From the NCBI RefSeq assembly GCF_008641065.1, contig NZ_VTRS01000001.1, forward strand, positions 248,001 through 312,000: a DNA stretch of 64,000 nt, read 5' to 3'. This stretch comes from Rhabdaerophilum calidifontis. GTDB lineage: Bacteria > Pseudomonadota > Alphaproteobacteria > Rhizobiales > Beijerinckiaceae. The notes under the pieces were generated by a model. That model saw nothing but the letters and a program-made list of their open reading frames with translations, did not search any database and had not been told where the DNA came from. Position numbers and translations under genes: made by a program. Of the stretch, positions 48,168 through 57,654 are shown piece after piece (within the stretch, counting starts at the first letter, position 1; each line of letters opens with the position of its first letter).

Positions 48168-49583
48168 TCAGGAGCGCGGCGCGGAATTCCCGGCCGGCGC
48201 GCGCTTCTTTCTGGCCGTCTCTTGCTTGCGCGCGGCCTCGGCCTTCGGTGCCGGGCCGGGCGCGGGGCGAGCATCGCCCTGAGCGGGGAGAGCGCGGGCG
48301 CGCTGCTGGAGCGAGGCCGCAGCCGCGGGGCGGGCGGCTGCCGGCGCGGTGGCGCGCCCGATGGCGCCGAGAGCGAGCGGCGCGCCGCTCGCCTTCCGCC
48401 GGGGCTCCGGCGCCGCAGCCTGAAGCGTGGCCCCGGCGGGGGCGCCGCCGGGGCGGCGGGCGATTTCGGTCGAGCCCGGCTTGGGGCCGAGATAGACGGG
48501 GATGGCCGCGAGCTGCTCGCGCGGGCCGAGCGAGACGCGCCCGCCGGCGCGCTGGCCGACGGTGGAGGCGAGGCCCGGGCTCGCGAAGCTCATCAGGGAA
48601 TCCGGCCGGTCCGAATTCGAGGTCTGGGAGATGAAGATCGCGCCGCCGGCATCCTCCTCGCTTGCCGGCGCGCCGCGCCGGCCGCAGATCTCGGCGCGGC
48701 GGTTCGGCGCGCTGGTCTCGACGCTGGCCGTGAGCGATTCGAGTGTGCGGCCGCCGCCCCCGCTCCCGCTCCCGCCGAAAAAGCCGCCGCCGGCGAATCC
48801 CTGATCGAGGAGCTGGGCGGCCTTCAGCGTGCGGTCGGCGGCGGATGAGGCGCCGAATACCACCGCGATCAGGATCCGGCCGTTGCGCTCGGCGGCCGAG
48901 ACGAGGTTGAAGCCGGAGGCGCAGACGAAACCGGTCTTCATGCCCATGGCGCCGGAATAGCGGCCGATCAGCCCGTTGGTGTTCTGGAACTTGCGGTTGC
49001 CGAGCTGCACCGCGCCGATGCCGAACAGGTCGCGGTATTCGGGAAACTCGATCAGCAATGCCCGGGCGAGGATTGCCATGTCGCGGGCGGAAGACACGTG
49101 TTCGGGCTGGTGCAGGCCGTGCGGATTGACGAAATGGCTTTCGCGCATGCCGAGCCGCCGGGCCTCGGTGTTCATCATCGCCGAGAACCCCGCCGTCGAG
49201 CCGCCGATCCCTTCCGCGATCACGGTCGAGATGTCGTTCGCGGATTTGACCATGATGATCTTGAGCGCGTTCTCGAGCGTGATCTCCTGCCCCGGCTTGA
49301 CGCCGATCTTGCTCGGCGGCTGGCGGGCGGCGGCGGCCGAGACGACGATCGGCGTTTCGAGCTTGATCTGCCCGCGGGCAACCGCGCGCAGCGCGACATA
49401 GGCCGTCATCAGCTTGGTCGTCGAGGCGGGGTACCAGGGCCGCGTCGCCTCCTCGGCTTGCAGCACCTCGCCCGAAAGCGCATCGACGATCACGGTCGGC
49501 ACCATCGGATCGGCACGGAGCGGAAGCGCGCCGACCATCAGGCCGAGAAGCGCGAGCAGGCTTTGCGGAGCGCGATGGAGCAC
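48168..49583 (-). CDS. D-alanyl-D-alanine carboxypeptidase (low-molecular-weight penicillin-binding protein)
   Basis: Exported peptidoglycan-trimming enzyme, 471 residues from a GTG start that follows AAAAGG; the signal peptide is about 1-25 (LLALLGLMVGALPLRADP). Catalytic motifs of S11 family: S54-T-T-K57 (PASTTKLM), SAN in VKSANDIST near 120, and KTG in GMKTGFVC near 220. The catalytic core ends near residue 290; the last 180 residues are a Pro/Ala/Gly-rich tail with no PBP5-like C-terminal anchor domain. Upstream in-frame starts would add 68 non-homologous residues. Removes the terminal D-Ala from pentapeptides. Confidence 0.88.
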   Translation of the reverse strand: MLHRAPQSLLALLGLMVGALPLRADPMVPTVIVDALSGEVLQAEEATRPWYPASTTKLMTAYVALRAVARGQIKLETPIVVSAAAARQPPSKIGVKPGQEITLENALKIIMVKSANDISTVIAEGIGGSTAGFSAMMNTEARRLGMRESHFVNPHGLHQPEHVSSARDMAILARALLIEFPEYRDLFGIGAVQLGNRKFQNTNGLIGRYSGAMGMKTGFVCASGFNLVSAAERNGRILIAVVFGASSAADRTLKAAQLLDQGFAGGGFFGGSGSGGGGRTLESLTASVETSAPNRRAEICGRRGAPASEEDAGGAIFISQTSNSDRPDSLMSFASPGLASTVGQRAGGRVSLGPREQLAAIPVYLGPKPGSTEIARRPGGAPAGATLQAAAPEPRRKASGAPLALGAIGRATAPAAARPAAAASLQQRARALPAQGDARPAPGPAPKAEAARKQETARKKRAPAGNSAPRS

Positions 49584-49789
49584 GGGTTTCGCCTTTTCGG
49601 AAGGGCCGCCCGACGGGCGGGCCGATTCAATCGGACAGGCCGATCTGTTTCGTAGCCTCCCGGTGCGGGATTGGGAAGGGCCGGAGCCTGATTCCCCGCT
49701 TCCGCCATTCAAATGTGGCGATCGTTCGGCCGAGGCCTTTTCTTCGGCGCGGGGCTGGTCCACCGTCTGCATTGCCGGCTGGGGCATTG

Positions 49790-49811
49790 AATGTTAAACA
49801 TTGAACATTCC
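49790..49811. promoter_or_regulatory. Candidate operator upstream of the thiolase gene
   Basis: GAATGTT (49790-49796) and AACATTC (49805-49811) form an inverted repeat with an 8-base spacer, and the spacer itself contains AACATT, so AATGTT-A-AACATT is also a perfect palindrome. Three half-sites within 22 bases, 69 bases before the thiolase ATG and in a divergent gap, strongly suggest a regulator site. The regulator is not identified. Confidence 0.55.
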
Positions 49812-49879
49812 ATGGCCGCAAGGCCGAGGATGTCACGGGCAGCGGGACGTCAGAAACGATCTTTGCAGGGAGCGAGACC

Positions 49880-51046
49880 ATGAGTGCCGCGATCATCGGC
49901 TGGGCGCATACAAGTTTCGGGAAGAAGGAGGAAAGCCTCGAGGAGATGATCGTCGCGGTCGCGCGCGACGCGCTCGCGCATGCGAGGATCGCGGCAGAGG
50001 ATGTGGACGAAATCTATCTCGGGCATTTCAACGCCGGCTTCTCGCCGCAGGATTTCACCGCCTCGCTGATCCTCCAGGCCGATCCGGGGCTGCGCTTCAA
50101 GCCCACCACCCGGGTGGAAAACGCCTGTGCCACCGGCTCCGCCGCCGTGCACCAGGGCGCGAAGGCGATTGCGGCGCGCGCCGCACGGGTCGTTCTCGTC
50201 GTCGGCGTCGAGCAGATGACGCGGATTCCGGGGCCGGAAATCGGCGCGAACCTGCTCAAGGCGTCCTATCTTCCGGAGGAGGGCGATACGGCAGGCGGGT
50301 TCGCGGGCGTTTTCGGCAAGATCGCCGGCGCCTATTTCCAGCGCTACGGCGATCAATCCGACGCTTTGGCGAAGATCGCGGCCAAGAACCACCGCAACGG
50401 CGTCGCCAATCCTTACGCGCAGATGCGCAAGGATCTCGGCTACGAGTTCTGCCGCACCGAGAGCGACAAGAACCCCTTCGTCGCCGGGCCGCTGAAGCGC
50501 ACGGATTGCTCGCTGGTTTCCGACGGCGCGGCGGCGATCGTGCTCGCCGATGTCGAGACTGCCATGCAGGCCGAGCGTGCCGTGCTCCTGCGCAGCCTTG
50601 CGCATGCGCAGGATTTCCTGCCGATGTCGAAGCGCGACATCCTTGCCTTCGAGGGCTGCCAGAATGCCTGGCGGCAGGCGCTCACCAAGGCGAAGCTCGC
50701 GATCACCGATCTTTCCTTCGTTGAGACGCATGATTGCTTCACCATCGCCGAGCTGATCGAATACGAGGCCATGGGGCTCACCGGCCCCGGCGAGGGCGCC
50801 CGCGCGATCCACGAGGGCTGGACCGAGAAGGGCGGCCGGCTGCCGGTCAATCCGTCCGGCGGGCTGAAGGCCAAGGGGCACCCGATCGGCGCGACCGGCG
50901 TTTCCATGCATGCGCTGACGGCGATGCAGCTCTGCGGCGCGGCGCCGGAGGGCATGCAGATCGCGGGGGCCGAACTCGGCGGCATCTTCAACATGGGCGG
51001 TGCGGCGGTGGCGAATTACGTCTCGATCCTCGAGCGGATCCGCTGA
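49880..51046 (+). CDS. Thiolase, SCP2-type (acetyl-CoA acetyltransferase family)
   Basis: 388 residues. Nucleophile Cys83 in TRVENACATGSAAV; THDCFTIAELIEYEAMGL carries the HDCF motif of SCP2-type thiolases; NPSGGLKAKGHPIGATG supplies the catalytic His. The classical C-terminal CxG Cys is replaced (LGGIFNMGGAAVANY), consistent with the SCP2 subfamily, where the HDCF Cys is thought to take that role. Probably cleaves or forms a 3-ketoacyl-CoA; direction and chain length unknown. The MFS gene follows after 5 bases, so the two form an operon. Confidence 0.9.
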   Translation: MSAAIIGWAHTSFGKKEESLEEMIVAVARDALAHARIAAEDVDEIYLGHFNAGFSPQDFTASLILQADPGLRFKPTTRVENACATGSAAVHQGAKAIAARAARVVLVVGVEQMTRIPGPEIGANLLKASYLPEEGDTAGGFAGVFGKIAGAYFQRYGDQSDALAKIAAKNHRNGVANPYAQMRKDLGYEFCRTESDKNPFVAGPLKRTDCSLVSDGAAAIVLADVETAMQAERAVLLRSLAHAQDFLPMSKRDILAFEGCQNAWRQALTKAKLAITDLSFVETHDCFTIAELIEYEAMGLTGPGEGARAIHEGWTEKGGRLPVNPSGGLKAKGHPIGATGVSMHALTAMQLCGAAPEGMQIAGAELGGIFNMGGAAVANYVSILERIR

Positions 51047-51051
51047 CGCCC

Positions 51052-52269
51052 GTGGATGCGTTCTCCATTGGCCGTCGCCGCGCCGCCTTTGCGGCGGCGG
51101 CCTCGGGCTATGTGCTGAGCCAATTTTATCGCTCGTTCCTGACGGTGGTGGTCGACGATCTCGCGCGCGACCTTGGCATCGGGCCGAAGGAATTCGCGGC
51201 GCTCGGCGCGGCCTGGTTCCTGGCCTTCGCGCTGTCGCAATTCCCGGTCGGCATGGCGCTCGACCGGCTCGGGCCGCGCCGCACCATGGCGGCGCTGATG
51301 CTGGTGGCGGTTGCCGGCGCGCTGCTGTTCGCGCTGGCCGGAACGCATCATCTGGCGCTGGTTGCGATGGCGCTGATCGGCATCGGCTGCGCGCCGATCC
51401 TGATGGGGGCGCTCTATTTCCTCGCCCGCACCGAGGCGCCGGCGCGGTTCGCGATGCTCGGAAGCCTGTTCCTGAGCTGCGGGCTTGTCGGCAGCCTGAT
51501 CGCGGCGACGCCGATGGCGGCCCTGGTCCAGGCGATCGGCTGGCGCGCGGCGATGGCGCTTGTCGCGCTGGCGACGCTGGCCTCCGCCTTCGCGGTCTGG
51601 ATCGCAATGCGCGATCCGCCGCGCGAGACGGGGGCGGGAGGTGGTTCGCTGGTGGGCGATCTCCTCGCGCTTCTGCGCCTGCCGCTGTTCTGGCCGATCC
51701 TCGTCATGAGCTTCGCGATCTCGGCGCCGGTCTTTACCGAGCGCGCGCTCTGGGTCGGCCCGTTCTTCGGCGAGGTCCACGGGCTCGGGCCGATCGAGCG
51801 CGGCAACGCGGCGCTGGCGCTCGCGGTGGCGATGACCGCCTCGGCCCTGCTCGCCGGCCCGGCGGCGCGGCTGCTCGACAATGCCAAGGCCGTGGTGTTC
51901 TGGGCCAATTTCCTCTGCGGTCTCGCCTTTCTCGGGCTTGGCCTGTGGCGGGAGGCGCCCCTGGCCGGCGCGCTGGTTCTGGTGATGCTCGCCGGGCTCT
52001 TCGGCGTCAGCTATGCGGTGCTGATCGCCCATGCGCGGCTGTTCATGCCTGCACATGTCATCGGGCGGGGGGTGACCTTCGTCAATTTCGTCTCGATCGG
52101 CGGCACGGGGCTCGCGCAGCTCGCTTCGGGCCACGCGATCGCGGGGATGCGCGGGGCCGGGTTCGATCCGGGCGCGACCTATGCTGCGTTGCATCTCGCC
52201 TTCGGGGCGCTGCTCGTTTTCTGCGCGCTCGTCTATGCCTGGGCCCCGGCGCGCCCCGCAGGGCGCTGA
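51052..52269 (+). CDS. MFS transporter
   Basis: 405 residues with about 12 hydrophobic segments. The signature between helices 2 and 3 is GMALDRLGPRRTMAALML; N-terminal SGYVLSQFYRSFLTVVVDDL resembles the nitrate/oxalate-type and sugar-phosphate-type MFS start. The frame opens with a GTG 6 bases after the thiolase stop; the nearby ATG at 51056 is out of frame. Substrate unknown; the tight link to the thiolase suggests a carboxylate or its degradation product. The 3-prime end nearly meets the convergent CNNM gene. Confidence 0.85.
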   Translation: MDAFSIGRRRAAFAAAASGYVLSQFYRSFLTVVVDDLARDLGIGPKEFAALGAAWFLAFALSQFPVGMALDRLGPRRTMAALMLVAVAGALLFALAGTHHLALVAMALIGIGCAPILMGALYFLARTEAPARFAMLGSLFLSCGLVGSLIAATPMAALVQAIGWRAAMALVALATLASAFAVWIAMRDPPRETGAGGGSLVGDLLALLRLPLFWPILVMSFAISAPVFTERALWVGPFFGEVHGLGPIERGNAALALAVAMTASALLAGPAARLLDNAKAVVFWANFLCGLAFLGLGLWREAPLAGALVLVMLAGLFGVSYAVLIAHARLFMPAHVIGRGVTFVNFVSIGGTGLAQLASGHAIAGMRGAGFDPGATYAALHLAFGALLVFCALVYAWAPARPAGR

Positions 52270-52272
52270 TCC

Positions 52273-53574
52273 TCAGGTGACGGTCTGATCGAGGCGGCGG
52301 AAGAGCAGCTTGTCGATCCGCCGCCCGTCCATATCCATGATCTCGATCGTCCAGGGGGCGAGTTCGGCGCTGTCGCCCTCGGTGGGGATGCGGCCGAAGA
52401 CCTCGAGCGCGAGGCCGGCGACGGTGCGGAACCGCGCGTCGGAAGGAACCTCGATGCCGAGTTCCTCCTCGAGTTCGCCGATCTCGGTGCGGCCATCGAC
52501 GAGGAACGAGCCGTCCTGGCGAGGATGGATCATGCGCGGGCTCGCGACCTCGTGCTCCTCCGGAATGTCGCCGGTGATCGCCTCGAGCACGTCGGTGAGG
52601 GTCAGGACGCCTTCGAAGGTGCCGAATTCGTCGAGCACGAAGGCGAAATGGTTGCGCTTCTCGCGGAACAGTTCCAGCACGTCGAGCACCGAGGAGACCT
52701 CCGGCACGAAGAGCGGCTCACGGACATTGCGCTCGATGTCGAGCGGCTTTCCCTCGAGCGTGAGATCGAACAGGTCCTTCTTGTGGACATAGCCGAGCGG
52801 CTCGTCGATCGAGCCGCCCTTGGCGACGACGACGCGGCTGAACGGGCATTGCCGCAATTCGGCGCGCACGACCTTGGGATCATCCGAGACGTCGATCCAG
52901 TAGACCTCGGTACGCCGGGTCATGATATCCGAGACCGGCCGGTCGGCGAGGCCGATCACCTCGCGCACGATCTCGCGTTCGGCGGGGTCGATCACGCCCG
53001 ATCTGGTGCCCTCCTGAAGGATGGTCTCGACCTCTTCCTCGGTCACGCTCTGGTCGCGCGTCTGCGGCACGCGCAGCAGGGTCAGGATCATGGCGCTCGA
53101 GAAGCCGAGCAGATTGACGATGGGTCGACCGACATCGCCGATGAAGGCCAGCGGCCGCGCGACCTTCGCCGCCACCCGTTCCGGATTGGCGAGCGCGATC
53201 CGCTTCGGCACGAGTTCGCCGAGGACAAGCTGGAGGAAGGTGATGCCGATCACCACGATGCCGTAGCCGATCGGCTCGGCATAGCCCGCGATGAAGGCGA
53301 GCCCCGCGAGATATTCGGCGAGTTTCTGGCCGAGCGTCGCGGTGCCGAAGGCGCCGGCGACGATGCCGACGAGCGTGATGCCGATCTGCACCGAGGACAG
53401 GAAGCGCGAGGGATCGGCCGCGAGTTCCGACGCCTTCGCCGCGCCGGAATGCCCGGCCTCCGCCATGGTTTCGAGCCTGGCGCGCCGCGAGGACACGACC
53501 GCCATTTCCGACATCGCGAAAAAGCCGTTGAGGAGGGTCAGCCCGAGAACAACGAGGAGTTCGACGGCAAGCAT
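52273..53574 (-). CDS. CNNM/HlyC-CorC type membrane protein with CBS pair
   Basis: 433 residues. DUF21 (CNNM) membrane domain about 1-185 with LLNGFFAMSEMAVVSSRRARLE and GITLVGIVAGAFG; two CBS domains (about 205-325; ends IDVSDDPKVVRAELRQCPFS and VLDVLELFREKRNHFAFVLDEFG); CorC_HlyC domain about 345-430 (DGRTEIGELEEELG). This family transports Mg(II) or related ions or controls their efflux, despite the hemolysin label. Length and order are complete. Convergent with the MFS gene. Confidence 0.92.
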   Translation of the reverse strand: MLAVELLVVLGLTLLNGFFAMSEMAVVSSRRARLETMAEAGHSGAAKASELAADPSRFLSSVQIGITLVGIVAGAFGTATLGQKLAEYLAGLAFIAGYAEPIGYGIVVIGITFLQLVLGELVPKRIALANPERVAAKVARPLAFIGDVGRPIVNLLGFSSAMILTLLRVPQTRDQSVTEEEVETILQEGTRSGVIDPAEREIVREVIGLADRPVSDIMTRRTEVYWIDVSDDPKVVRAELRQCPFSRVVVAKGGSIDEPLGYVHKKDLFDLTLEGKPLDIERNVREPLFVPEVSSVLDVLELFREKRNHFAFVLDEFGTFEGVLTLTDVLEAITGDIPEEHEVASPRMIHPRQDGSFLVDGRTEIGELEEELGIEVPSDARFRTVAGLALEVFGRIPTEGDSAELAPWTIEIMDMDGRRIDKLLFRRLDQTVT

Positions 53575-53670
53575 GAAAGCGGCAGGAAACCCGGAGAGGC
53601 CCTTTCCGAGGCCCGAGCGGGTTTCACCATGCCGGGGCGCAAAAGTCCAGCATGCGGCACGCTGCCCGCC

Positions 53671-53961
53671 TCAATCCGCCCCGGCGGCCTCGATCGCGAG
53701 CGCGTGGAGGCCGGTTTCGAATTCCGGCGCCAGCAGCGCGTTGATCCGGCGATGGCAGGCGACGCGGCCGAGCCCCGACAGCGCGCGGGCGCGGATCTGG
53801 ACCCGGTAATGCGTTTCGCCGCTCTCGCGCCAGCCGGCATGGCCGCGATGGCGCTCGCTCTCGTCGATCACCGCGAGTTCGACGGGGTCGAGCGCGGCGA
53901 GGGCGGCGCGGATGCGCTCGATCCGGGTGCCGGCCGGCGGTGCGCTGGGATCTTCGGTCAT
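53671..53961 (-). CDS. bolA: BolA family protein
   Basis: 96 residues, mostly the BolA/KH-like fold: RIRAALAALDPVELAVIDES, HAGWRESGETHYRVQIR, and the signature CHRRINALLAPEFETGLHAL with His conserved for Fe-S ligation with a monothiol glutaredoxin. Divergent from the J-domain gene and cobST, a neighbourhood conserved in Hyphomicrobiales. No glutaredoxin gene is in view. Confidence 0.9.
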   Translation of the reverse strand: MTEDPSAPPAGTRIERIRAALAALDPVELAVIDESERHRGHAGWRESGETHYRVQIRARALSGLGRVACHRRINALLAPEFETGLHALAIEAAGAD

Positions 53962-54052
53962 CTTGTCCTCCTGCGGGAACCTGCCATATCGGCAAGCCGG
54001 GCGCGCCGGAAAGCGCTTGCCCTGCCCTTGGCGCGGAACCTAAACTCGGTCG

Positions 54053-54649
54053 ATGATGAATCTCAACTCGCCGCTTTTCGACAAGGTGCGGTCGAAGCCT
54101 GTCGCGGATGAGCCGCGCGCGGAAGAAGGTCCGCGCTGCGAGCATCCCGGTTGCGCGCGCAAGGGCGAGTTCCGCGCACCGAAGGGGCGTGTCCATGAGG
54201 GCGAGTTCTTCCGCTTCTGCCTCGATCACGTGCGGGAATACAACCAGAGCTACAATTACTTCGCCGGCATGAGCGAAGGCGCGGTGCAGAACTACCAGAA
54301 GGATGCGCTGACCGGCCACCGCCCGACCTGGACGGTCGGGGTCAATGGCGGGCCCGGCCCCGAATCCAAGCTCGATGCCGCAACGCTGCTGCGTGCCCGG
54401 CTCGAGAGGCTGCGCAAGGCCCGCGCGGCGGCCGGAGAGCCGCGCCGCCGCGTCGGCAAGCTTGCGCTCAAGGCGCTCGAAGCCCTTGGGCTCGACGAGA
54501 ACGCCGACCGCGCCACCATCCGGCGCCGCTTCAAGGACCTCGCGAAACGGCTGCACCCGGACCTCAACGAGGGGGACCGCTCGCGAGAAGACAAATTGCG
54601 TGCGATCATCGACGCCTATAATTATCTCAAATCCGAGGGCCTTGCCTGA
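54053..54649 (+). CDS. J-domain protein, DnaJ-like
   Basis: 198 residues. The N-terminal half contains a short Cys-rich segment (RCEHPGCARKGEFRAP, then FRFCLDHVREYN) that may bind a metal; the C-terminal J domain (about 140-198) has the required His-Pro-Asp motif in KRLHPDLNEGD and ends DAYNYLKSEGLA. Such proteins are found directly upstream of cobS in many alphaproteobacteria. A chaperone role for the cobaltochelatase is plausible from position only. Confidence 0.9.
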   Translation: MMNLNSPLFDKVRSKPVADEPRAEEGPRCEHPGCARKGEFRAPKGRVHEGEFFRFCLDHVREYNQSYNYFAGMSEGAVQNYQKDALTGHRPTWTVGVNGGPGPESKLDAATLLRARLERLRKARAAAGEPRRRVGKLALKALEALGLDENADRATIRRRFKDLAKRLHPDLNEGDRSREDKLRAIIDAYNYLKSEGLA

Positions 54650-54706
54650 TCCGGCCCGTTTGCGAAAGGAAGGCCGTTCCGAACACGCGGCGGCCTTGGG
54701 TGATGA

Positions 54707-55714
54707 ATGTCTGTGACTGCGCTTGCCGAGACCCTGGCCGCCGATGGAACCGGCGGCGAGCCGGATACCACCGTCTCCGTTCGCGATGCATTCGGGATCG
54801 ATTCCGACATGCGCGTGCCGGGCTACAGGGCGCGGACCGATGCCGTGCCCGATCTCGACCCGGATTACCTGTTCGACCGCGATACGACACTCGCGATCCT
54901 CGCCGGCTTCGCGCATAACCGCCGCGTCATGGTAACCGGCTATCACGGCACCGGCAAATCCACCCACATCGAGCAGGTCGCGGCGCGGCTCAACTGGCCC
55001 TGCGTGCGCGTCAATCTCGACAGCCATGTGAGCCGGATCGATCTCGTCGGCAAGGACGCCATCGTCCTCAAGGACGGCAAGCAGATCACCGAATTCCGGG
55101 ACGGCATCCTGCCCTGGGCCTATCAGCGCAATGTCGCGCTCGTGTTCGACGAATACGATGCCGGCCGGCCGGACGTGATGTTCGTCATCCAGCGCGTGCT
55201 GGAGAGTTCGGGGCGGCTGACGCTGCTCGACCAGTCCCGCGTCATCCGGCCGCATGCGGCCTTCCGCCTGTTCGCGACCGCCAACACGGTCGGGCTTGGC
55301 GATACCTCCGGGCTCTATCACGGCACGCAGCAGATCAACCAGGCGCAGATGGACCGCTGGTCGATCGTCACGGTGCTCAACTACCTCCCGCACGACAAGG
55401 AGGTCGATATCGTTCTTGCCAAGGCCAAGCATTACAAGGGCAAGGAGGGGCGTGACATCGTCAACCGCATGGTGCGGGTGGCGGATCTGACGCGCAACGC
55501 CTTCATCAACGGCGAGCTTTCCACCGTGATGAGCCCCCGCACCTGCATCACCTGGGCGGAAAACGCGGCGATCTTCGGGGATATCGGCATGGCCTTCCGC
55601 CTTACCTTCCTCAACAAATGCGACGAACTCGAGCGCAGCCTCGTGGCGGAATTCTACCAGCGCTCGTTCGGGGTGGAGTTGAAGGAATCGACGGTCAATG
55701 TCGCGCTGAGCTGA
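54707..55714 (+). CDS. cobS: Cobaltochelatase subunit CobS
   Basis: AAA+ ATPase subunit of aerobic cobaltochelatase, 335 residues. N-terminal CobS domain (about 1-65), Walker [11 protein letters not shown] (about 78-87), Walker [16 protein letters not shown], sensor [12 protein letters not shown]. With CobT it drives cobalt insertion into hydrogenobyrinic acid diamide by CobN in vitamin B12 synthesis. CobN is not in the window. cobT follows after 3 bases. Confidence 0.97.
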   Translation: MSVTALAETLAADGTGGEPDTTVSVRDAFGIDSDMRVPGYRARTDAVPDLDPDYLFDRDTTLAILAGFAHNRRVMVTGYHGTGKSTHIEQVAARLNWPCVRVNLDSHVSRIDLVGKDAIVLKDGKQITEFRDGILPWAYQRNVALVFDEYDAGRPDVMFVIQRVLESSGRLTLLDQSRVIRPHAAFRLFATANTVGLGDTSGLYHGTQQINQAQMDRWSIVTVLNYLPHDKEVDIVLAKAKHYKGKEGRDIVNRMVRVADLTRNAFINGELSTVMSPRTCITWAENAAIFGDIGMAFRLTFLNKCDELERSLVAEFYQRSFGVELKESTVNVALS

Positions 55715-55717
55715 GGC

Positions 55718-57652
55718 ATGACCGCGCTTTCCAACCGCAAACCGGGCCAGCCCGAGGCATCGCCCGTCGAGCCGTTCAAGAAGGCGGTTGCCGGCGCGCT
55801 GCGCGCCATGGCCGGCAAGGAGGAGATCGAGGTCCAGTTCGCGGCCGACCGGCCGAGCCTCGTCGATGCCGGCGATGTCGTGCGGGCCCGCCTGCCGGAG
55901 CCGCCGCGGCGGCCGAGTGCGCGGGATATCGCCATCCTGCGCGGGCATGCCGATTCCTACGCGCTGAAGCTCGCCTGCCATGACGAGAAGCTGCATCGCC
56001 GGCTCCAGCCGGAGGGGCTCGATGCCCGCAAGATCTTCGAGGCGGTCGAGCAGGCGCGCTGCGATGCGATCGGCTCGAACCGGATGATCGGCGTTGCCGA
56101 CAATATCGACACCATGCTCGACGAGCGTTTTCAGCGCGCCAACCTCGCCCAGGTCAGCGATATCGCCAATGCCCCGATGGAGGAGGCGGTGGCGCTGCTG
56201 GTGCGCGAGCGGCTGACCGGTCGCGAAACCCCGGCTGCCTGCCGGAAGCTGCTCGGCCTCTGGCGCACGGAACTGGAGGGGAAGGCCGGCCCGACGCTCG
56301 ACACCCTGGCCGGCAGCATCGAGGATCAGCAGGCCTTCGCGAAGATCGTCCAGAAGCTGCTCCTCGATCTCGGCATGATCGAGGGCGAGGATCTCGCAGG
56401 GGACGACGAGACGGGCGAGGACGAGGCCGACGACCAGGATGGCGAGCAGGACAATCCCGACGGGGAGAGCGGCGAAGCCGAAGAGAATGAGGGATTCGAT
56501 CTCGAGGAGACCGATGCACTCTCCGACGACATGAGCGAGGGCGCGCAGGAGGCGGCCGACGCGCCGCCGGGCGAGGACCCCGATGACAGCGAGATGGTCG
56601 ATGCCGAGGAGCCCGCCGAGGCGAGCCGGCCGCCGAGCGCGCGCGACGCCCAGCGCGATCTCTCCGCCTACAAGGCCTACACGACCAGGTTCGACGAGAC
56701 GATCGCGGCCGAGGATCTCTGCGATGCCGAAGAGCTCGACCGGCTCCGCGCCTATCTCGACAAGCAGCTCGCCAATCTCCACAACGTCGTCGGCCGCCTC
56801 GCGAACCGGCTTCAGCGGCGCCTGCTCGCCCAGCAGAGCCGCGCCTGGGAATTCGATCTTGAGGAAGGCATGCTCGATCCGGCGCGGCTCACCCGCGTGG
56901 TGATCGACGATCTCCGCGGCACCTTCGCGCCGCTCTCGTTCAAGCGCGAGAAGGACACGAATTTCCGCGACACGGTGGTGACGCTGCTGATCGACAATTC
57001 CGGCTCGATGCGCGGCCGGCCGATCACGGTCGCCGCCACCTGCGCCGACATCCTCGCCCGCACGCTCGAACGCTGCGGGGTGAAGGTCGAGATCCTCGGC
57101 TTCACGACCCGCGCCTGGAAGGGCGGGCAGAGCCGCGAACTATGGCTGCAATCCGGCAAGCCCGCCAGCCCCGGCCGCCTCAACGATCTCCGCCACGTGA
57201 TCTACAAGAGCGCGGATGCGCCCTGGCGCCGCGCCCGGCGCAATCTCGGGCTGATGATGCGCGAAGGGCTGCTCAAGGAGAATATCGATGGCGAGGCGCT
57301 CGCCTGGGCGCATCAGCGCCTGCTCGCCCGGCGCGAGCAGCGCCGCGTCCTGATGATGATCTCCGATGGCGCCCCGGTCGATGACACGACGCTTTCGGTG
57401 AATTCCGGCAATTTTCTCGAAAAGCATCTCCGGCAGGTGATTGAGGAGATCGAGACGCGCTCGCCGGTGGAGCTGATCGCCATCGGCATCGGCCACGACG
57501 TGACGCGCTATTATCGCCGCGCGGTGACGATCGTCGATGCCGAGGAACTCGGCGGGGTGATGACCGAGAAGCTCGCCGAATTGTTCGAGGAGGCGCCGCG
57601 CGCCGCGCCGGCGCCGGAAGGGCCGCGCCGCCGCGCCGGAGCCGGCCGGTGA
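55718..57652 (+). CDS. cobT: Cobaltochelatase subunit CobT
   Basis: 644 residues. N-terminal helical region; a highly acidic Asp/Glu stretch (about 225-300); C-terminal von Willebrand A domain with the MIDAS motif [10 protein letters not shown] (about 427-436) and [10 protein letters not shown]. Partner of CobS in the ATP-driven cobaltochelatase complex. The layout and length match known CobT. Its stop overlaps or abuts the start of the phytase-like gene. Confidence 0.97.
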   Translation: MTALSNRKPGQPEASPVEPFKKAVAGALRAMAGKEEIEVQFAADRPSLVDAGDVVRARLPEPPRRPSARDIAILRGHADSYALKLACHDEKLHRRLQPEGLDARKIFEAVEQARCDAIGSNRMIGVADNIDTMLDERFQRANLAQVSDIANAPMEEAVALLVRERLTGRETPAACRKLLGLWRTELEGKAGPTLDTLAGSIEDQQAFAKIVQKLLLDLGMIEGEDLAGDDETGEDEADDQDGEQDNPDGESGEAEENEGFDLEETDALSDDMSEGAQEAADAPPGEDPDDSEMVDAEEPAEASRPPSARDAQRDLSAYKAYTTRFDETIAAEDLCDAEELDRLRAYLDKQLANLHNVVGRLANRLQRRLLAQQSRAWEFDLEEGMLDPARLTRVVIDDLRGTFAPLSFKREKDTNFRDTVVTLLIDNSGSMRGRPITVAATCADILARTLERCGVKVEILGFTTRAWKGGQSRELWLQSGKPASPGRLNDLRHVIYKSADAPWRRARRNLGLMMREGLLKENIDGEALAWAHQRLLARREQRRVLMMISDGAPVDDTTLSVNSGNFLEKHLRQVIEEIETRSPVELIAIGIGHDVTRYYRRAVTIVDAEELGGVMTEKLAELFEEAPRAAPAPEGPRRRAGAGR

Positions 57653-57654
57653 GC

